A stretch of DNA of 64,000 nt, taken from positions 1-64,000 of the forward strand of contig CALVZS010000011.1 of NCBI GenBank assembly GCA_944372575.1. Reading direction: 5' to 3'. Below the pieces are notes generated by a model. It was not told where the DNA came from and ran no database searches. It was given only the letters and a program-made list of their open reading frames with translations. The DNA comes from an uncultured Clostridia bacterium (lineage in GTDB: Bacteria; Bacillota; Clostridia; Christensenellales; Borkfalkiaceae). A program made the position numbers and the translations under genes. Shown here in pieces: positions 54,880-63,202 of the stretch. Numbering within the stretch: position 1 is the stretch's first letter; each line of letters opens with the position of its first letter.

Positions 54880-57285
54880 ATGAACAGAGTCAAAGTACGT
54901 TTCATCACCATTGTGTCCCTGTGCGCGGCGCTCCTTGCAACGCTCGTATGCGGCGCATGGGCGGCGGTCGCATCCCGCCTCCCCGCGCAGGCAGAGATCA
55001 CCGGCACGGACTATGCGCCTACCGCAGTGTTCGCGTCGGGGACGGGCGGAGAGGTCGGCGCTTCCGACGGCGAGGGCAGCTATTTGCAGTTCACGTTCGA
55101 TGACGGCGGAAGGACGTATTTCCGCCGCGATCTCGCCTATAAGTGGTTCTCCGCTGCGCCGGAGGGGACGCAGAGTTCTCTCGCGAAGCCCGGCGTTGCC
55201 AACTATTTTTCCATGGAGTTCTCCTTCACGTCCGCCGATTTCGAGCTGTACACCATCTCCTTTGAGAGTACGGAGGAGAACGTCAGCAAGGACGGCAAGG
55301 CGGTCAATTCCCTTCTCTTCCGCCCGACGCAGGAGGGCGGCATCGAGGCCGCCGTGCGCAATGCTTCCCAGCAGGCGGATGACTTTGACACCGACACCCT
55401 CACCTGGACGCAGGTCAGCGCCGCCGCGGATGCGACGCTCCGCATCGCGTTCTCCGATTCCGAAGAGGCCGTCGGCAACTTCACCGTGACCGTTTTTGCC
55501 GATGACGTTCAGCAGATGACGGGTGAGTTCACCAATATCGGCGGCAACTATGCCGAATATCGTTCTTCCTCGTCCTCCACGCCCATCACGCCCATCACGT
55601 TCACGATGGATCTTCCGGAGGGAACGGCGGAGACGGAAGTTCTCATGAAGAGCCTCAACGGCCAGTCCTTCCTGCTCGTCGAGGGGAAGGTGCATGACAC
55701 CGTCGCGCCCGTGCTTGCCGTCAATGAGGACGTCTACGCGTTCCGTCTCGGCCAGCGCTACAACTTCACTTCCTATGAGGCGATCGACGTCTGCGACGAT
55801 TCCGTGACCATCTCGCGCAGCTACTATATGGCAAAGAGCAACGGGGACGGCACCTATGAGATCCCCGACGAGTCTGCCACGGGCGACGATTCCGCCTACG
55901 ACACCCTCACGACGTCCACCTTCTTCCTGCCCACCGCATCGACGGCGGAGGCGCTCACCGAAGAATATGTCTCCATCCGCTTCAATCTGGACGACGGGCG
56001 CGAGCGCGACCGTGAGGATGAAGTTGCGGAGTATGTCTACCTGGCATGGTACGCCGCCGACACCACGCAGGAGGGCGGCATCGTGCGCACGCTCTCCTCG
56101 CAGGAGGATGAAGACGGCGCAGTCCAGAGCATGGATTTCATCGTCGTTACCCCTGACGATCAGGAGGGGCCGCACTACACGGGTCTCACGCTTGACGAGA
56201 CGGACGGCAACAACGTGACGGATGAGAGCTATACCGCGGCGGTCGAGGCGTATCAGGAGAGCGTGAACGCGGCGGCGGAGAACACCAACGCCGGTTCAGG
56301 CGCATACCTCTATCTTCCCTCGCTGCGCGGCCTCATCGAGAGCAGCTATGCGGACTACCGCGATCTGACGTTCACCGTCTATTATTGGCACGAGTCGCAG
56401 GAAGTGGGGTCTTCGCCTTCCTCCGCGACCTCTCTGAGCTATAACAACCTGCGCTTTGAAGTCGATCAGGAGGGAACATATACTTTCCGTATCGTCGCCG
56501 AGGATTCCGCCGGCAACGAGATGCAGATGTATGACCGCGATCACAACCTCGTTTCGCTCAGTTCCTCCACGGTCGGCTATGATTCGGACGGCGAAAACTT
56601 CCAGATCCCCGAGATCCCCACGTTCACGGCGACCATCGATTACAACGGCGCCAGCATCGAAGATCCCGGCTCGCAGGACTACGGCTACCGCGACCGCTCC
56701 TATTCGGTGGAGGACTTTGAGGTCATTGCCCTCGAGGGATATGCCTCCGACTACACGCTCTACTATATCGATGAGAGCGGGCTTGCCGAGGGACAGACGC
56801 TGCCCAGCTACAGCAACTGTGTTGAAAATGCTCAGGCGCTTTTCTTTGCAGAGAACGCGCCCTACGCAAACTGCGTCCGCACGATCAACGTCTATAATGA
56901 CGACGTGACGGAGGACGATGAGGAATGGGATGATACGGACAATGCGTATGCCTGGGATCCCGAGTCCTCGCTCTCCTTTACTCCGCAGCTTTCCGGCATC
57001 TACATTGTCGCGCTGACTGTCACCGAGCAGACGGGCGCCACCGTGACGTCCTATATGTCCATTGAGGTGCGCAACCCCGTTGACATCATCCCCGGTGTCT
57101 CCCAGTGGCTGCAGAATAACACCGTTTCGGTGGTGCTGTTCGCCATCTCGGCGGTGCTTGCGATCATCATCATCGTGCTGTTCGTCGTCAAGCCTTCGGA
57201 CAAGACGGTGGAGGAGGTCGACCTCGAAAAGCTCAAGGGCAGACGGGTCGTCAAGTCCGATAAGAATAAGACCGACAAGAAGTAG
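54880..57285 (+). CDS. large exported, C-terminally membrane-anchored protein of unknown function
   Basis: 801 residues. The N-terminal hydrophobic segment (ITIVSLCAALLATLVCGAWA) with a likely cleavage site near SRLPAQA is followed by about 700 acidic residues of beta-sandwich character. Repeated Ig/cadherin-like endings are seen (GTYTFRIVAEDSAGNEM, SGIYIVALTVTEQTGA), as well as Ser/Asp-rich linkers. One C-terminal membrane helix (VSVVLFAISAVLAIIIIVLFVV) and a Lys-rich cytoplasmic tail (KGRRVVKSDKNKTDKK) complete it. There is no LPXTG sorting signal. The N-terminal 35-260 region looks lectin- or carbohydrate-binding-like, but I cannot assign a family. Followed by a strong terminator. Confidence 0.85.
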   Translation: MNRVKVRFITIVSLCAALLATLVCGAWAAVASRLPAQAEITGTDYAPTAVFASGTGGEVGASDGEGSYLQFTFDDGGRTYFRRDLAYKWFSAAPEGTQSSLAKPGVANYFSMEFSFTSADFELYTISFESTEENVSKDGKAVNSLLFRPTQEGGIEAAVRNASQQADDFDTDTLTWTQVSAAADATLRIAFSDSEEAVGNFTVTVFADDVQQMTGEFTNIGGNYAEYRSSSSSTPITPITFTMDLPEGTAETEVLMKSLNGQSFLLVEGKVHDTVAPVLAVNEDVYAFRLGQRYNFTSYEAIDVCDDSVTISRSYYMAKSNGDGTYEIPDESATGDDSAYDTLTTSTFFLPTASTAEALTEEYVSIRFNLDDGRERDREDEVAEYVYLAWYAADTTQEGGIVRTLSSQEDEDGAVQSMDFIVVTPDDQEGPHYTGLTLDETDGNNVTDESYTAAVEAYQESVNAAAENTNAGSGAYLYLPSLRGLIESSYADYRDLTFTVYYWHESQEVGSSPSSATSLSYNNLRFEVDQEGTYTFRIVAEDSAGNEMQMYDRDHNLVSLSSSTVGYDSDGENFQIPEIPTFTATIDYNGASIEDPGSQDYGYRDRSYSVEDFEVIALEGYASDYTLYYIDESGLAEGQTLPSYSNCVENAQALFFAENAPYANCVRTINVYNDDVTEDDEEWDDTDNAYAWDPESSLSFTPQLSGIYIVALTVTEQTGATVTSYMSIEVRNPVDIIPGVSQWLQNNTVSVVLFAISAVLAIIIIVLFVVKPSDKTVEEVDLEKLKGRRVVKSDKNKTDKK

Positions 57286-57296
57286 TTGCAAACATG

Positions 57297-57328
57297 AAAG
57301 CTCCCCGCCGGTGCGCGGGGAGCTTTTT
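57297..57328 (+). terminator. terminator of the surface-protein gene
   Basis: AAAGCTCCCCGC pairs with GCGGGGAGCTTT, then TTTTT. Confidence 0.9.
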
Positions 57329-57377
57329 GCATGAAAGGATCTCCCTCTGCGCATACTGACGGCAAGGAGGAAGGAAT

Positions 57378-57623
57378 ATGGTATTTTTCAATCTGCTGTC
57401 CTACATTCTCGTGCTGCTCGGCGCGCTGAATTGGGGAATGTTCGGCATCTTTGATTTCAATCTCGTCTCGGTGATCTTCGGCGGCGCCCGTTCGGTGGGG
57501 GCGATCATCGTCTACTGCGTCATTGCCGCGGCGGCGATCTGGCTGATCATCTCGCCCATCATCACCAACGGGATGCTGAAATTGCAGGGCGACCGCGAGG
57601 CGCGCACCGTAAAACAGCATTAA
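57378..57623 (+). CDS. DUF378 small membrane protein
   Basis: 81 residues with AAGGAGGAAGG as a strong ribosome site. Two helices with the DUF378 signature LNWGMFGIFDFNLVSVIFG. Function unknown; these proteins are common and usually solitary. The hairpin GCGGAAAGGGGC/GCGCCCTTTTCCGC with TTTTTT (57640-57680) ends it. Confidence 0.88.
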   Translation: MVFFNLLSYILVLLGALNWGMFGIFDFNLVSVIFGGARSVGAIIVYCVIAAAAIWLIISPIITNGMLKLQGDREARTVKQH

Positions 57624-57638
57624 GCATTTGCGATTTTA

Positions 57639-57680
57639 TTGCGGAAAGGGGCATGAAAGCGCCCTTTTCCGCATTTTTTA
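57639..57680 (+). terminator. terminator of the DUF378 gene
   Basis: GCGGAAAGGGGC (57640-57651) pairs with GCGCCCTTTTCCGC, followed by ATTTTTTATT. This hairpin contains an ATG at 57653 that could otherwise be mistaken for the start of feoA. Confidence 0.8.
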
Positions 57681-57685
57681 TTGGT

Positions 57686-57913
57686 ATGGAAGGAAAACTT
57701 TCCGATCTGCAGCGCGGCGCCCGCACGATTGTCTGTACGCTGCACGCCGGGGATGTGCTTGCGCGCCGCCTGCGCGCGCTCGGCATGGGGGAGGGAGCGC
57801 AGATCACGCTGCTGCGCGTCTCCGCCCGCAGGCGGGTATTTTATGTGCGTACGGGCAGCACAGTCGTCGCGCTCGGCGCGGAGACGGCGGACATGATCGG
57901 GGTGCGGGTATGA
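57686..57913 (+). CDS. feoA: FeoA domain protein of the ferrous iron system
   Basis: 75 residues, a complete SH3-like FeoA domain: LSDLQRGARTIVCTLHAGDVLARRLRALGMGEGAQITLLR, then TVVALGAETADMIGV. FeoA supports Fe2+ uptake by FeoB. I place the start at ATG 57686, just behind the DUF378 terminator; the in-frame ATG at 57653 lies inside that hairpin. No ribosome site is visible for 57686. It overlaps feoB by ATGA. Confidence 0.85.
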   Translation: MEGKLSDLQRGARTIVCTLHAGDVLARRLRALGMGEGAQITLLRVSARRRVFYVRTGSTVVALGAETADMIGVRV

Positions 57914-59763
57914 AGATCTACCTCGTCGGCACGCCCAATGCGGGCAAGACGACCCTCTTCAATGCGCTCACGCACGCGCACGCGCGGGTGGGGAATTGGC
58001 ACGGCGTGACGGTGGGTGCGCTGGAGCGGGAGGGCGCCTTCGGCGACGGGCGGGCGGTGTACGTCGACCTGCCTGGCATCTATACGCCGCAGGGCAGCAG
58101 CATGGAGGAAAAGGTGACGGCACGCGCCCTGCGCGACGATCCCCATGCCCCCGTGCTGTTCGTCGCGGAATGCGCCTCGCTTCCGCGCACGCTCCCGCTC
58201 TTTTATGCCCTCTGCCGGGACAGGCGGGCGGCGATCGTGCTCACCAAGCGCCGCCCGTTCGAGCGCCGCGGCGGCAGGGCGGATATCCCCGCCATGGCAA
58301 AGAGCCTCGGCGTTCCCATCCTCGACGGGGAGAGCCTGCGCGGCGGGGAACTTGCCCGCGCCGTTGCCTGCCTTGTGCAGGCAGCCCCTGTGCGCGATGC
58401 GCACACCCTTCACGGATACGTCCCGGCGCGGGAGGGGGAGACGGGGGCGGAGCGCCTGCTCATGAAGGGGGGCTTTGCGCTCCCGTTCTTTTTTGCGCTG
58501 CTCGCCGCGGCGTTCTTCCTCACCTTTGCGCCGTACGCGCCGGGGGACGCCATGAAGCGCGGGGTGGAGGCGCTCTTTTCCGATCTCCTCGCGGGGCAGG
58601 CGCGGCGCATCCCGTCGCCCGTGGCGCGCAGCCTCATTGCCGATGCGCTCCTGCCCGGCCTCGGCACCGTGCTCGGCTTTCTGCCGCAGATCCTCATGCT
58701 CTTTGCCTTTCTCACACTGCTCGAGGAGAGCGGCCTGCTCTCCCGCCTCGCCGCGCTCACGGACGGCGCGTTCTCGCGGATCGGGCTCAACGGCAGGGCG
58801 GTCTTTTCCCTCGCCATGGGGTTCGGCTGTACGGCCGCCGCCATTCTGACGACGCGCGGCCTGGACGACCGCCGCGTGCAGCGGCGCACCATCCTCTGCC
58901 TGCCCTATATCTCATGCAGCGCCAAACTGCCCGTCTACCTCACGCTCTCCGCCTCCTTCTTTGAAAATCCCTTTGCGGCGGTCTGCCTGCTCTATGTACT
59001 CGGCATCGCGATCTCCCTCCTCGTCGCCCTTCTGACGGACAATGCCCCGCGCGCGCCCTTCGTCATGGAACTTGCGCCCCTGCAGCGTCCCTCCCTGCAA
59101 TTCCTCGCAAAATCCTTGCTCTTTCAGGCAAAACAGTTTATAATAAAGGTAGCAACGGTCATTCTCGCCTTTCTGCTTACAAGCTGGCTGTTCTCCTCCT
59201 TCGACGCCTCCTTTCACCTGTGCGGCGTGGAGGAGAGTATGCTCGCCGGCGTCTGCCGCGGCATCGGTTGGCTGTTCGCGCCCGCCGGCATGAACGACTG
59301 GCGCATTGCCTACGCGGCGCTCTCCGGCCTCATTGCCAAGGAGAACGTCGCCGGCGCCCTCGCCATGCTGTGCGGGGAATTTCCCTACGGCGCGGCATCC
59401 GCCTTTGCGCTGTGCGTGTTCGTGCTGACCTGCTCTCCCTGCGTCTCGGCGATCGCCGCCGCGGCGCACGAACTCGGCTGGCGGCGCGCGCTGTTCTATG
59501 CGTTGCTGCAGACGGCGTCCGCGCTCGGCATGTGTTATCTCTCCTATGCGCTCTGGCGGGGCGGCGCGCTCTATGCGCTGCCATTTGCGTTGCCCGTATT
59601 GCTGTACTGTCTGATGAGGAAACCGCATGAAGGAATTCCGCGTCCACGAAAACACCACGCTCGCCGCGTTCACGGACAACACCTGCGCGCAGGCTTCCTT
59701 TTGCCTGCGCCGCCTGCTCAAGGAGAAAAACGTCCGCGTCAACGGCGAGCGCGTCAGCCGTGA
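57910..59763 (+). CDS. feoB: ferrous iron transporter FeoB, divergent
   Basis: 617 residues. N-terminal G domain: G1 GTPNAGKTT, the switch GNWHGVTVG, G3 DLPGIYTP. The G4 motif, normally NxxD, is replaced by LTKRRP (residues 111-116), so guanine specificity may be lost. The membrane part keeps the two Gate-type regions (LGTVLGFLPQILMLFAFL, FGCTAAAILTTRG, CLPYISCSAKLPVYL, LIAKENVAGAL). The last about 45 residues (from RKPHEG) are basic, unlike FeoB, and are read through 137 bp of the next gene; the natural stop may have been lost. Probably still an Fe2+ transporter, but with reservations. Confidence 0.85.
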   Translation: MKIYLVGTPNAGKTTLFNALTHAHARVGNWHGVTVGALEREGAFGDGRAVYVDLPGIYTPQGSSMEEKVTARALRDDPHAPVLFVAECASLPRTLPLFYALCRDRRAAIVLTKRRPFERRGGRADIPAMAKSLGVPILDGESLRGGELARAVACLVQAAPVRDAHTLHGYVPAREGETGAERLLMKGGFALPFFFALLAAAFFLTFAPYAPGDAMKRGVEALFSDLLAGQARRIPSPVARSLIADALLPGLGTVLGFLPQILMLFAFLTLLEESGLLSRLAALTDGAFSRIGLNGRAVFSLAMGFGCTAAAILTTRGLDDRRVQRRTILCLPYISCSAKLPVYLTLSASFFENPFAAVCLLYVLGIAISLLVALLTDNAPRAPFVMELAPLQRPSLQFLAKSLLFQAKQFIIKVATVILAFLLTSWLFSSFDASFHLCGVEESMLAGVCRGIGWLFAPAGMNDWRIAYAALSGLIAKENVAGALAMLCGEFPYGAASAFALCVFVLTCSPCVSAIAAAAHELGWRRALFYALLQTASALGMCYLSYALWRGGALYALPFALPVLLYCLMRKPHEGIPRPRKHHARRVHGQHLRAGFLLPAPPAQGEKRPRQRRARQP

Positions 59764-60430
59764 CGTTGCGCTGCACGCGGGGGACGCGGTGCGCTACTAC
59801 ATGACGCCCGCGCAGGAGGCAAAGCCCGCCTTTTTCCCCGTGTGGGAGGACGAGAACGTGATCGTCGTCGATAAGGAGAGCGGCGTCAATGCCGAGGCCG
59901 TCTTTTCTGAACTCGCCGCGCGCAGGGAGGCGTATTTTATCCACCGCCTTGACCGGAACACGGCGGGCCTCATGATCTTTGCCGGGACGCGCGCGGCGGA
60001 GGCGGAACTGCTAGCCGCCTTCCGAGAGCGGCGCGTAGAGAAGGTGTATCTCGCGCGCGTCGTCGGGACGCCCTCGCCCGCGCACGCCGTCCGGGAGGCG
60101 TACCTCATCAAGGACGCCGCCGCAAAGCGGGTGCGCATTTCAAACGTACCGCCGGGGGAGAAGATCGTCACGGAATACGAAGTGGCGGAGGCAGGGGAGA
60201 GCGCGCTCCTGCGCGTCACCCTCCACACGGGCAGGACGCACCAGATCCGCGCGCACCTTGCCTTCCTCGGATACCCCGTTGCGGGAGATGAGAAGTACGG
60301 CGATTCCGCCTACAACCGCAGCCATCATCTCACCCGCCAGCGGCTCGTTGCAAAGGAGATGACGCTTTTCTGCGGGGGCGTGCTCTCCTATCTCTCGGGC
60401 AGGACGTTCACCTCCGCCCGGGAAGTGTAG
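59627..60430 (+). CDS. RluA-family pseudouridine synthase
   Basis: 267 residues. N-terminal S4-like part (FCLRRLLKEKNVRVNGERVSRDVALHAGDAV) and catalytic domain with Asp109 in FIHRLDRNTAGLMIF; TGRTHQIRAHLAFLGYPVAGD follows. It is the third RluA-family enzyme in the window. The start overlaps feoB by 137 bp; MKEFRVHENTTL is the natural family N-terminus, so the overlap is more likely caused by the elongated feoB frame. GAGGAAA lies upstream. Confidence 0.87.
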   Translation: MKEFRVHENTTLAAFTDNTCAQASFCLRRLLKEKNVRVNGERVSRDVALHAGDAVRYYMTPAQEAKPAFFPVWEDENVIVVDKESGVNAEAVFSELAARREAYFIHRLDRNTAGLMIFAGTRAAEAELLAAFRERRVEKVYLARVVGTPSPAHAVREAYLIKDAAAKRVRISNVPPGEKIVTEYEVAEAGESALLRVTLHTGRTHQIRAHLAFLGYPVAGDEKYGDSAYNRSHHLTRQRLVAKEMTLFCGGVLSYLSGRTFTSAREV

Positions 60431-60446
60431 GCGGCAGGAGGGGGAT

Positions 60447-61001
60447 ATGCGGATTCTGACGACAGACCGGCTCATTCTGCGCCCTCTTTCAGCGGACGAT
60501 TTCGCCGCACTCTGTCAGACACTGCAGGATGAGAAGGCGATGTACGCGTACGGACACGCCTTTTCCGATGAGGAGGTGCAGGCATGGCTCATGCGCCAGA
60601 TTGCGCGCGGCGCGCGGCCCGGGTTCGGCCTGCGGGCGGTCATCCGCCGTGCGGACGGCGCATTCCTGGGACAGTGCGGCATCACAGTGCAGCAGTGGGG
60701 AAAACTTTCCGTCCCGGAGATCGGCTATCTGATTGCGCGCAGGTACTGGCACAACGGCTATGCAACGGAGGCGGCCGCCGCCTGCCGCGATGAAGCGTTC
60801 GGCGCACTCGGGTGCGGGGAGGTGTATGCGATCATCCGTGACAGCAATCTCGCCTCCCGCCGTGTTGCGGAGCGCATCGGAATGTCGCTCGTGGGGGAGA
60901 CGATCAAGTATTATCACGGCGTATTCATGCCGCACCTCGTCTACCGCGTATGCAGCATGGAAAAGGAGCAAACGCATGAATTTTCTCCCCGGAACGCTTG
61001 A
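60447..61001 (+). CDS. GNAT-family N-acetyltransferase (RimJ-like)
   Basis: 184 residues. Typical start LTTDRLILRPLSADDF, central GQCGITVQQWGKLSVPEIGYLIARRYWHNGYATEAAAA (acetyl-CoA loop RxxxGxA-like), and RDSNLASRRVAERIGM at the end, as in ribosomal-protein and spermidine-type GNATs. Acceptor unknown. AGGAGGGGG gives a strong ribosome site; it lies 16 bp after the pseudouridine synthase. Its stop codon lies inside a terminator hairpin. Confidence 0.87.
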   Translation: MRILTTDRLILRPLSADDFAALCQTLQDEKAMYAYGHAFSDEEVQAWLMRQIARGARPGFGLRAVIRRADGAFLGQCGITVQQWGKLSVPEIGYLIARRYWHNGYATEAAAACRDEAFGALGCGEVYAIIRDSNLASRRVAERIGMSLVGETIKYYHGVFMPHLVYRVCSMEKEQTHEFSPRNA

Positions 61002-61016
61002 CGGCGTTCCTTTTTT
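60991..61016 (+). terminator. terminator of the GNAT gene, loop contains the next -35
   Basis: GGAACGC (60991-60997) pairs with GCGTTCC (61004-61010); the six-base loop is TTGACG; TTTTTT follows. Confidence 0.85.
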
Positions 61017-61026
61017 ATGCTATATT
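60998..61026 (+). promoter_or_regulatory. promoter of the P1B ATPase gene
   Basis: TTGACG (60998-61003, the terminator loop), 17-bp spacer, TATATT (61021-61026). Confidence 0.75.
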
Positions 61027-61040
61027 ATCCGCGTAAATAC

Positions 61041-61056
61041 ATGAATAGTTATTCAT
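61041..61056. promoter_or_regulatory. ArsR/SmtB-type operator candidate
   Basis: ATGAATAGTTATTCAT, a perfect 16-bp inverted repeat with the TGAATA..TATTCA core of CadC/CzrA/SmtB operators, 15 bp downstream of the -10 box. No regulator gene is adjacent. Confidence 0.65.
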
Positions 61057-61084
61057 ATACTTAAATGAATGTTCGGAGAGCGGT

Positions 61085-63145
61085 ATGAAGAAGATCATCA
61101 GGATCCGCAATCTGCATTGCGCGGCATGTGCGGCGGAATTGCAGGAGGAGCTGTCGGCACTGGAGGGGGTGCGCGCGGTCAGCGTGGACTTCGTCGGCCA
61201 GCGCGTCACGCTCGAGCATGACGGCGACGCAGCCCTGCAGCGGGCGATCCGTCACATCTCCTCCTTTGAGAAAGTAGAGATCATAGACGGAAATGCCCCC
61301 GTGAAAAAGGAGAAGCATACAAAGGAGCTCCTCTCCATTGCCTTCTCCGCCGCGTTTTTTGTCCCTGCGCTCGTTCTGCACCTGCTCGGCGGGTATGAAT
61401 GGGCCGCGTTCGGGCTCTTCCTAGCCGCTTTTGCTGCGGCGGGCTGGTCGGTCGTGTGGAGCGTCGTCCGCAACTTCGGCCGCGCCTTCCGCGGCGGGTT
61501 CCATCCGGGCGTCCTGCTCGATGAGAACCTGCTCATGCTCATCGCCGCCGTGGGGGCGTTCGTCATCCGCCAGGAGATGGAGGGCGCCGTTGTCATGCTG
61601 CTCTACCAGATCGGCGAATATCTGCAGGCGCTTGCGGTCGGCTCCTCGCGCGGGGCGATCACCCGCCTCGCGGCGCTCAAGAGCGGTTCCGCCATCCGCA
61701 TCGCAGACGGCAGGCAGGAGGAGGTCGACCCCGAGGAACTCTCCGCGGGCGACGTCATCCTGCTGCGCAAGGGGGACAGGATCCCCGCTGACTGCCGCCT
61801 GCTCGACGAATTCGCCTCGCTCGACACCAAGTCCATGACGGGGGAGAGCTATTTCAGGGAGGTGGCAAAGGGGGAGGAGATGCTCTCCGGCTGCGTGAAC
61901 GAGGGGGATGCGGTGCGCGCCGAGGTCGTGCGCCCCGCCTGCGAGAGCGCCGTCTCCAAGATCCTCGAACTGGTGGAAAATTCCGCCTCGCAGAAGGCGA
62001 AACCGGAGAAGTTCATCACAAAGTTTTCCCGCTGGTACACGCCCGCCGTCGTCCTCATCGCGCTCGTGCTGGCGCTCGTTCCGCCCCTCTTTCAGGGGTA
62101 CAACTTCTCCGAATGGATCGTCCCCGCGCTCAACTTCCTCGTCATCTCCTGTCCGTGCGCGCTCATCATCTCCGTGCCGCTCACCTACTTTTCGGGCATC
62201 GGAACGCTTGCGCGCTGCGGCGTGCTTGCCAAGGGCGCGGCACATCTGGACGACCTCGCCCTTGTCCGCACGGCGGTGTTCGACAAGACAGGCACGCTCA
62301 CCGAGGGGAAGTTCACCGTCGGGAAGGTGGACGGGCAGGCGCGCGCTCTGTTTCTGGCGGCATCGCTCGAGCACGCCTGCGCCCATCCGCTTGCACAGGC
62401 GTTCGAGGGGGTCGCGGCGCCTGCGGCGGAGCACGTTGAGGAGATCGCCGGGCGCGGCCTTGCGGGCAGGGTGAACGGCAGGGAAGTGCTTGCAGGAAAC
62501 TACAAGTTCATGTGCGAGCGCGGCATTGCCTGCGGGGAGACGAACTCCGCTTCCCTCACCGTTTATGTGGTAGAGGAAGGGGCGTTTCTCGGCACAGTCG
62601 AGATCGAGGACAGGCTCCGCCCCGAGGCGAAGGAGGCGCTGTGCGGGCTCAAGGCGGCGGGGATCCGGCGCATCGCCGTCCTCACGGGGGACAGCGAGGT
62701 GCGCGCAAGAGCGGCGCTCGCGTCCCTTCCCGTCGACGAATACTGCGCCGAACTGTTCCCGCAGGAGAAGCCGGCGCGCGCTGCCGCCCTCAGGGGGGAG
62801 GGAAAGCTCATGTATGTGGGCGACGGCATCAACGATACGCCCGTCATGGCGGTGAGCGACGTCTCCGTCGCCATGGGGGGACTGGGCAGCGATGCCGCGA
62901 TCGAGGCGAGCGATTTCGTCCTTGCATCGGACAACCTGAACGCATTGCCCAGGGCCGTGCGCGGCGCAAAAAAGACGCGCAGGATCGTATTTGAAAACAT
63001 CGTGTTCTCCATTGTGGTCAAAGTCGCTCTGATGGTGCTCTCCCTCGTCATCGATCTCCCGCTCTGGATCGCGGTGTTCGGCGATACGGGCGTCATGCTT
63101 CTTGCCGTTCTCAATTCCATGCGGATGCGCGCAAGAATCAAATAG
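61085..63145 (+). CDS. P1B-type heavy-metal ATPase (Zn/Cd/Co group)
   Basis: Metal efflux pump of 686 residues. An N-terminal HMA domain carries the metal pair Cys12/Cys15 in LHCAACAAEL. The membrane CPC motif (Cys356, Cys358 in ISCPCALIISVP), phosphorylated Asp400 (VFDKTGTLTEG), HP motif (CAHPLAQAF) and GDGINDTPVM are intact. The last helix has GDTGVMLLAVLN, the Asp-Gly pattern of ZntA/CadA pumps rather than copper pumps. Export of Zn2+/Cd2+ is inferred. The upstream palindrome suggests repression by an ArsR-type sensor encoded elsewhere. Confidence 0.92.
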   Translation: MKKIIRIRNLHCAACAAELQEELSALEGVRAVSVDFVGQRVTLEHDGDAALQRAIRHISSFEKVEIIDGNAPVKKEKHTKELLSIAFSAAFFVPALVLHLLGGYEWAAFGLFLAAFAAAGWSVVWSVVRNFGRAFRGGFHPGVLLDENLLMLIAAVGAFVIRQEMEGAVVMLLYQIGEYLQALAVGSSRGAITRLAALKSGSAIRIADGRQEEVDPEELSAGDVILLRKGDRIPADCRLLDEFASLDTKSMTGESYFREVAKGEEMLSGCVNEGDAVRAEVVRPACESAVSKILELVENSASQKAKPEKFITKFSRWYTPAVVLIALVLALVPPLFQGYNFSEWIVPALNFLVISCPCALIISVPLTYFSGIGTLARCGVLAKGAAHLDDLALVRTAVFDKTGTLTEGKFTVGKVDGQARALFLAASLEHACAHPLAQAFEGVAAPAAEHVEEIAGRGLAGRVNGREVLAGNYKFMCERGIACGETNSASLTVYVVEEGAFLGTVEIEDRLRPEAKEALCGLKAAGIRRIAVLTGDSEVRARAALASLPVDEYCAELFPQEKPARAAALRGEGKLMYVGDGINDTPVMAVSDVSVAMGGLGSDAAIEASDFVLASDNLNALPRAVRGAKKTRRIVFENIVFSIVVKVALMVLSLVIDLPLWIAVFGDTGVMLLAVLNSMRMRARIK

Positions 63146-63158
63146 ATAAGGAAATGGG

Positions 63159-63188
63159 AAAAGCGGCTTGCATTGCACGCCGCTTTTT
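63159..63188 (+). terminator. terminator of the P1B ATPase, loop contains the next -35
   Basis: AAAAGCGGC (63159-63167) pairs with GCCGCTTTT (63179-63187); the loop starts with TTGCAT. Confidence 0.85.
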
Positions 63189-63196
63189 GCTATAAT
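63168..63196 (+). promoter_or_regulatory. promoter of the adenine deaminase gene, leaderless geometry
   Basis: TTGCAT (63168-63173, in the terminator loop), 17-bp spacer, TATAAT (63191-63196); ATG 63203 follows after 6 nt. Confidence 0.8.
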
Positions 63197-63202
63197 AAGG
63201 AT

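Noticed and set aside
57653..57685. Upstream ATG for feoA
   Set aside because: Lies inside the terminator hairpin of the DUF378 gene, and the extra residues are not part of the FeoA domain.
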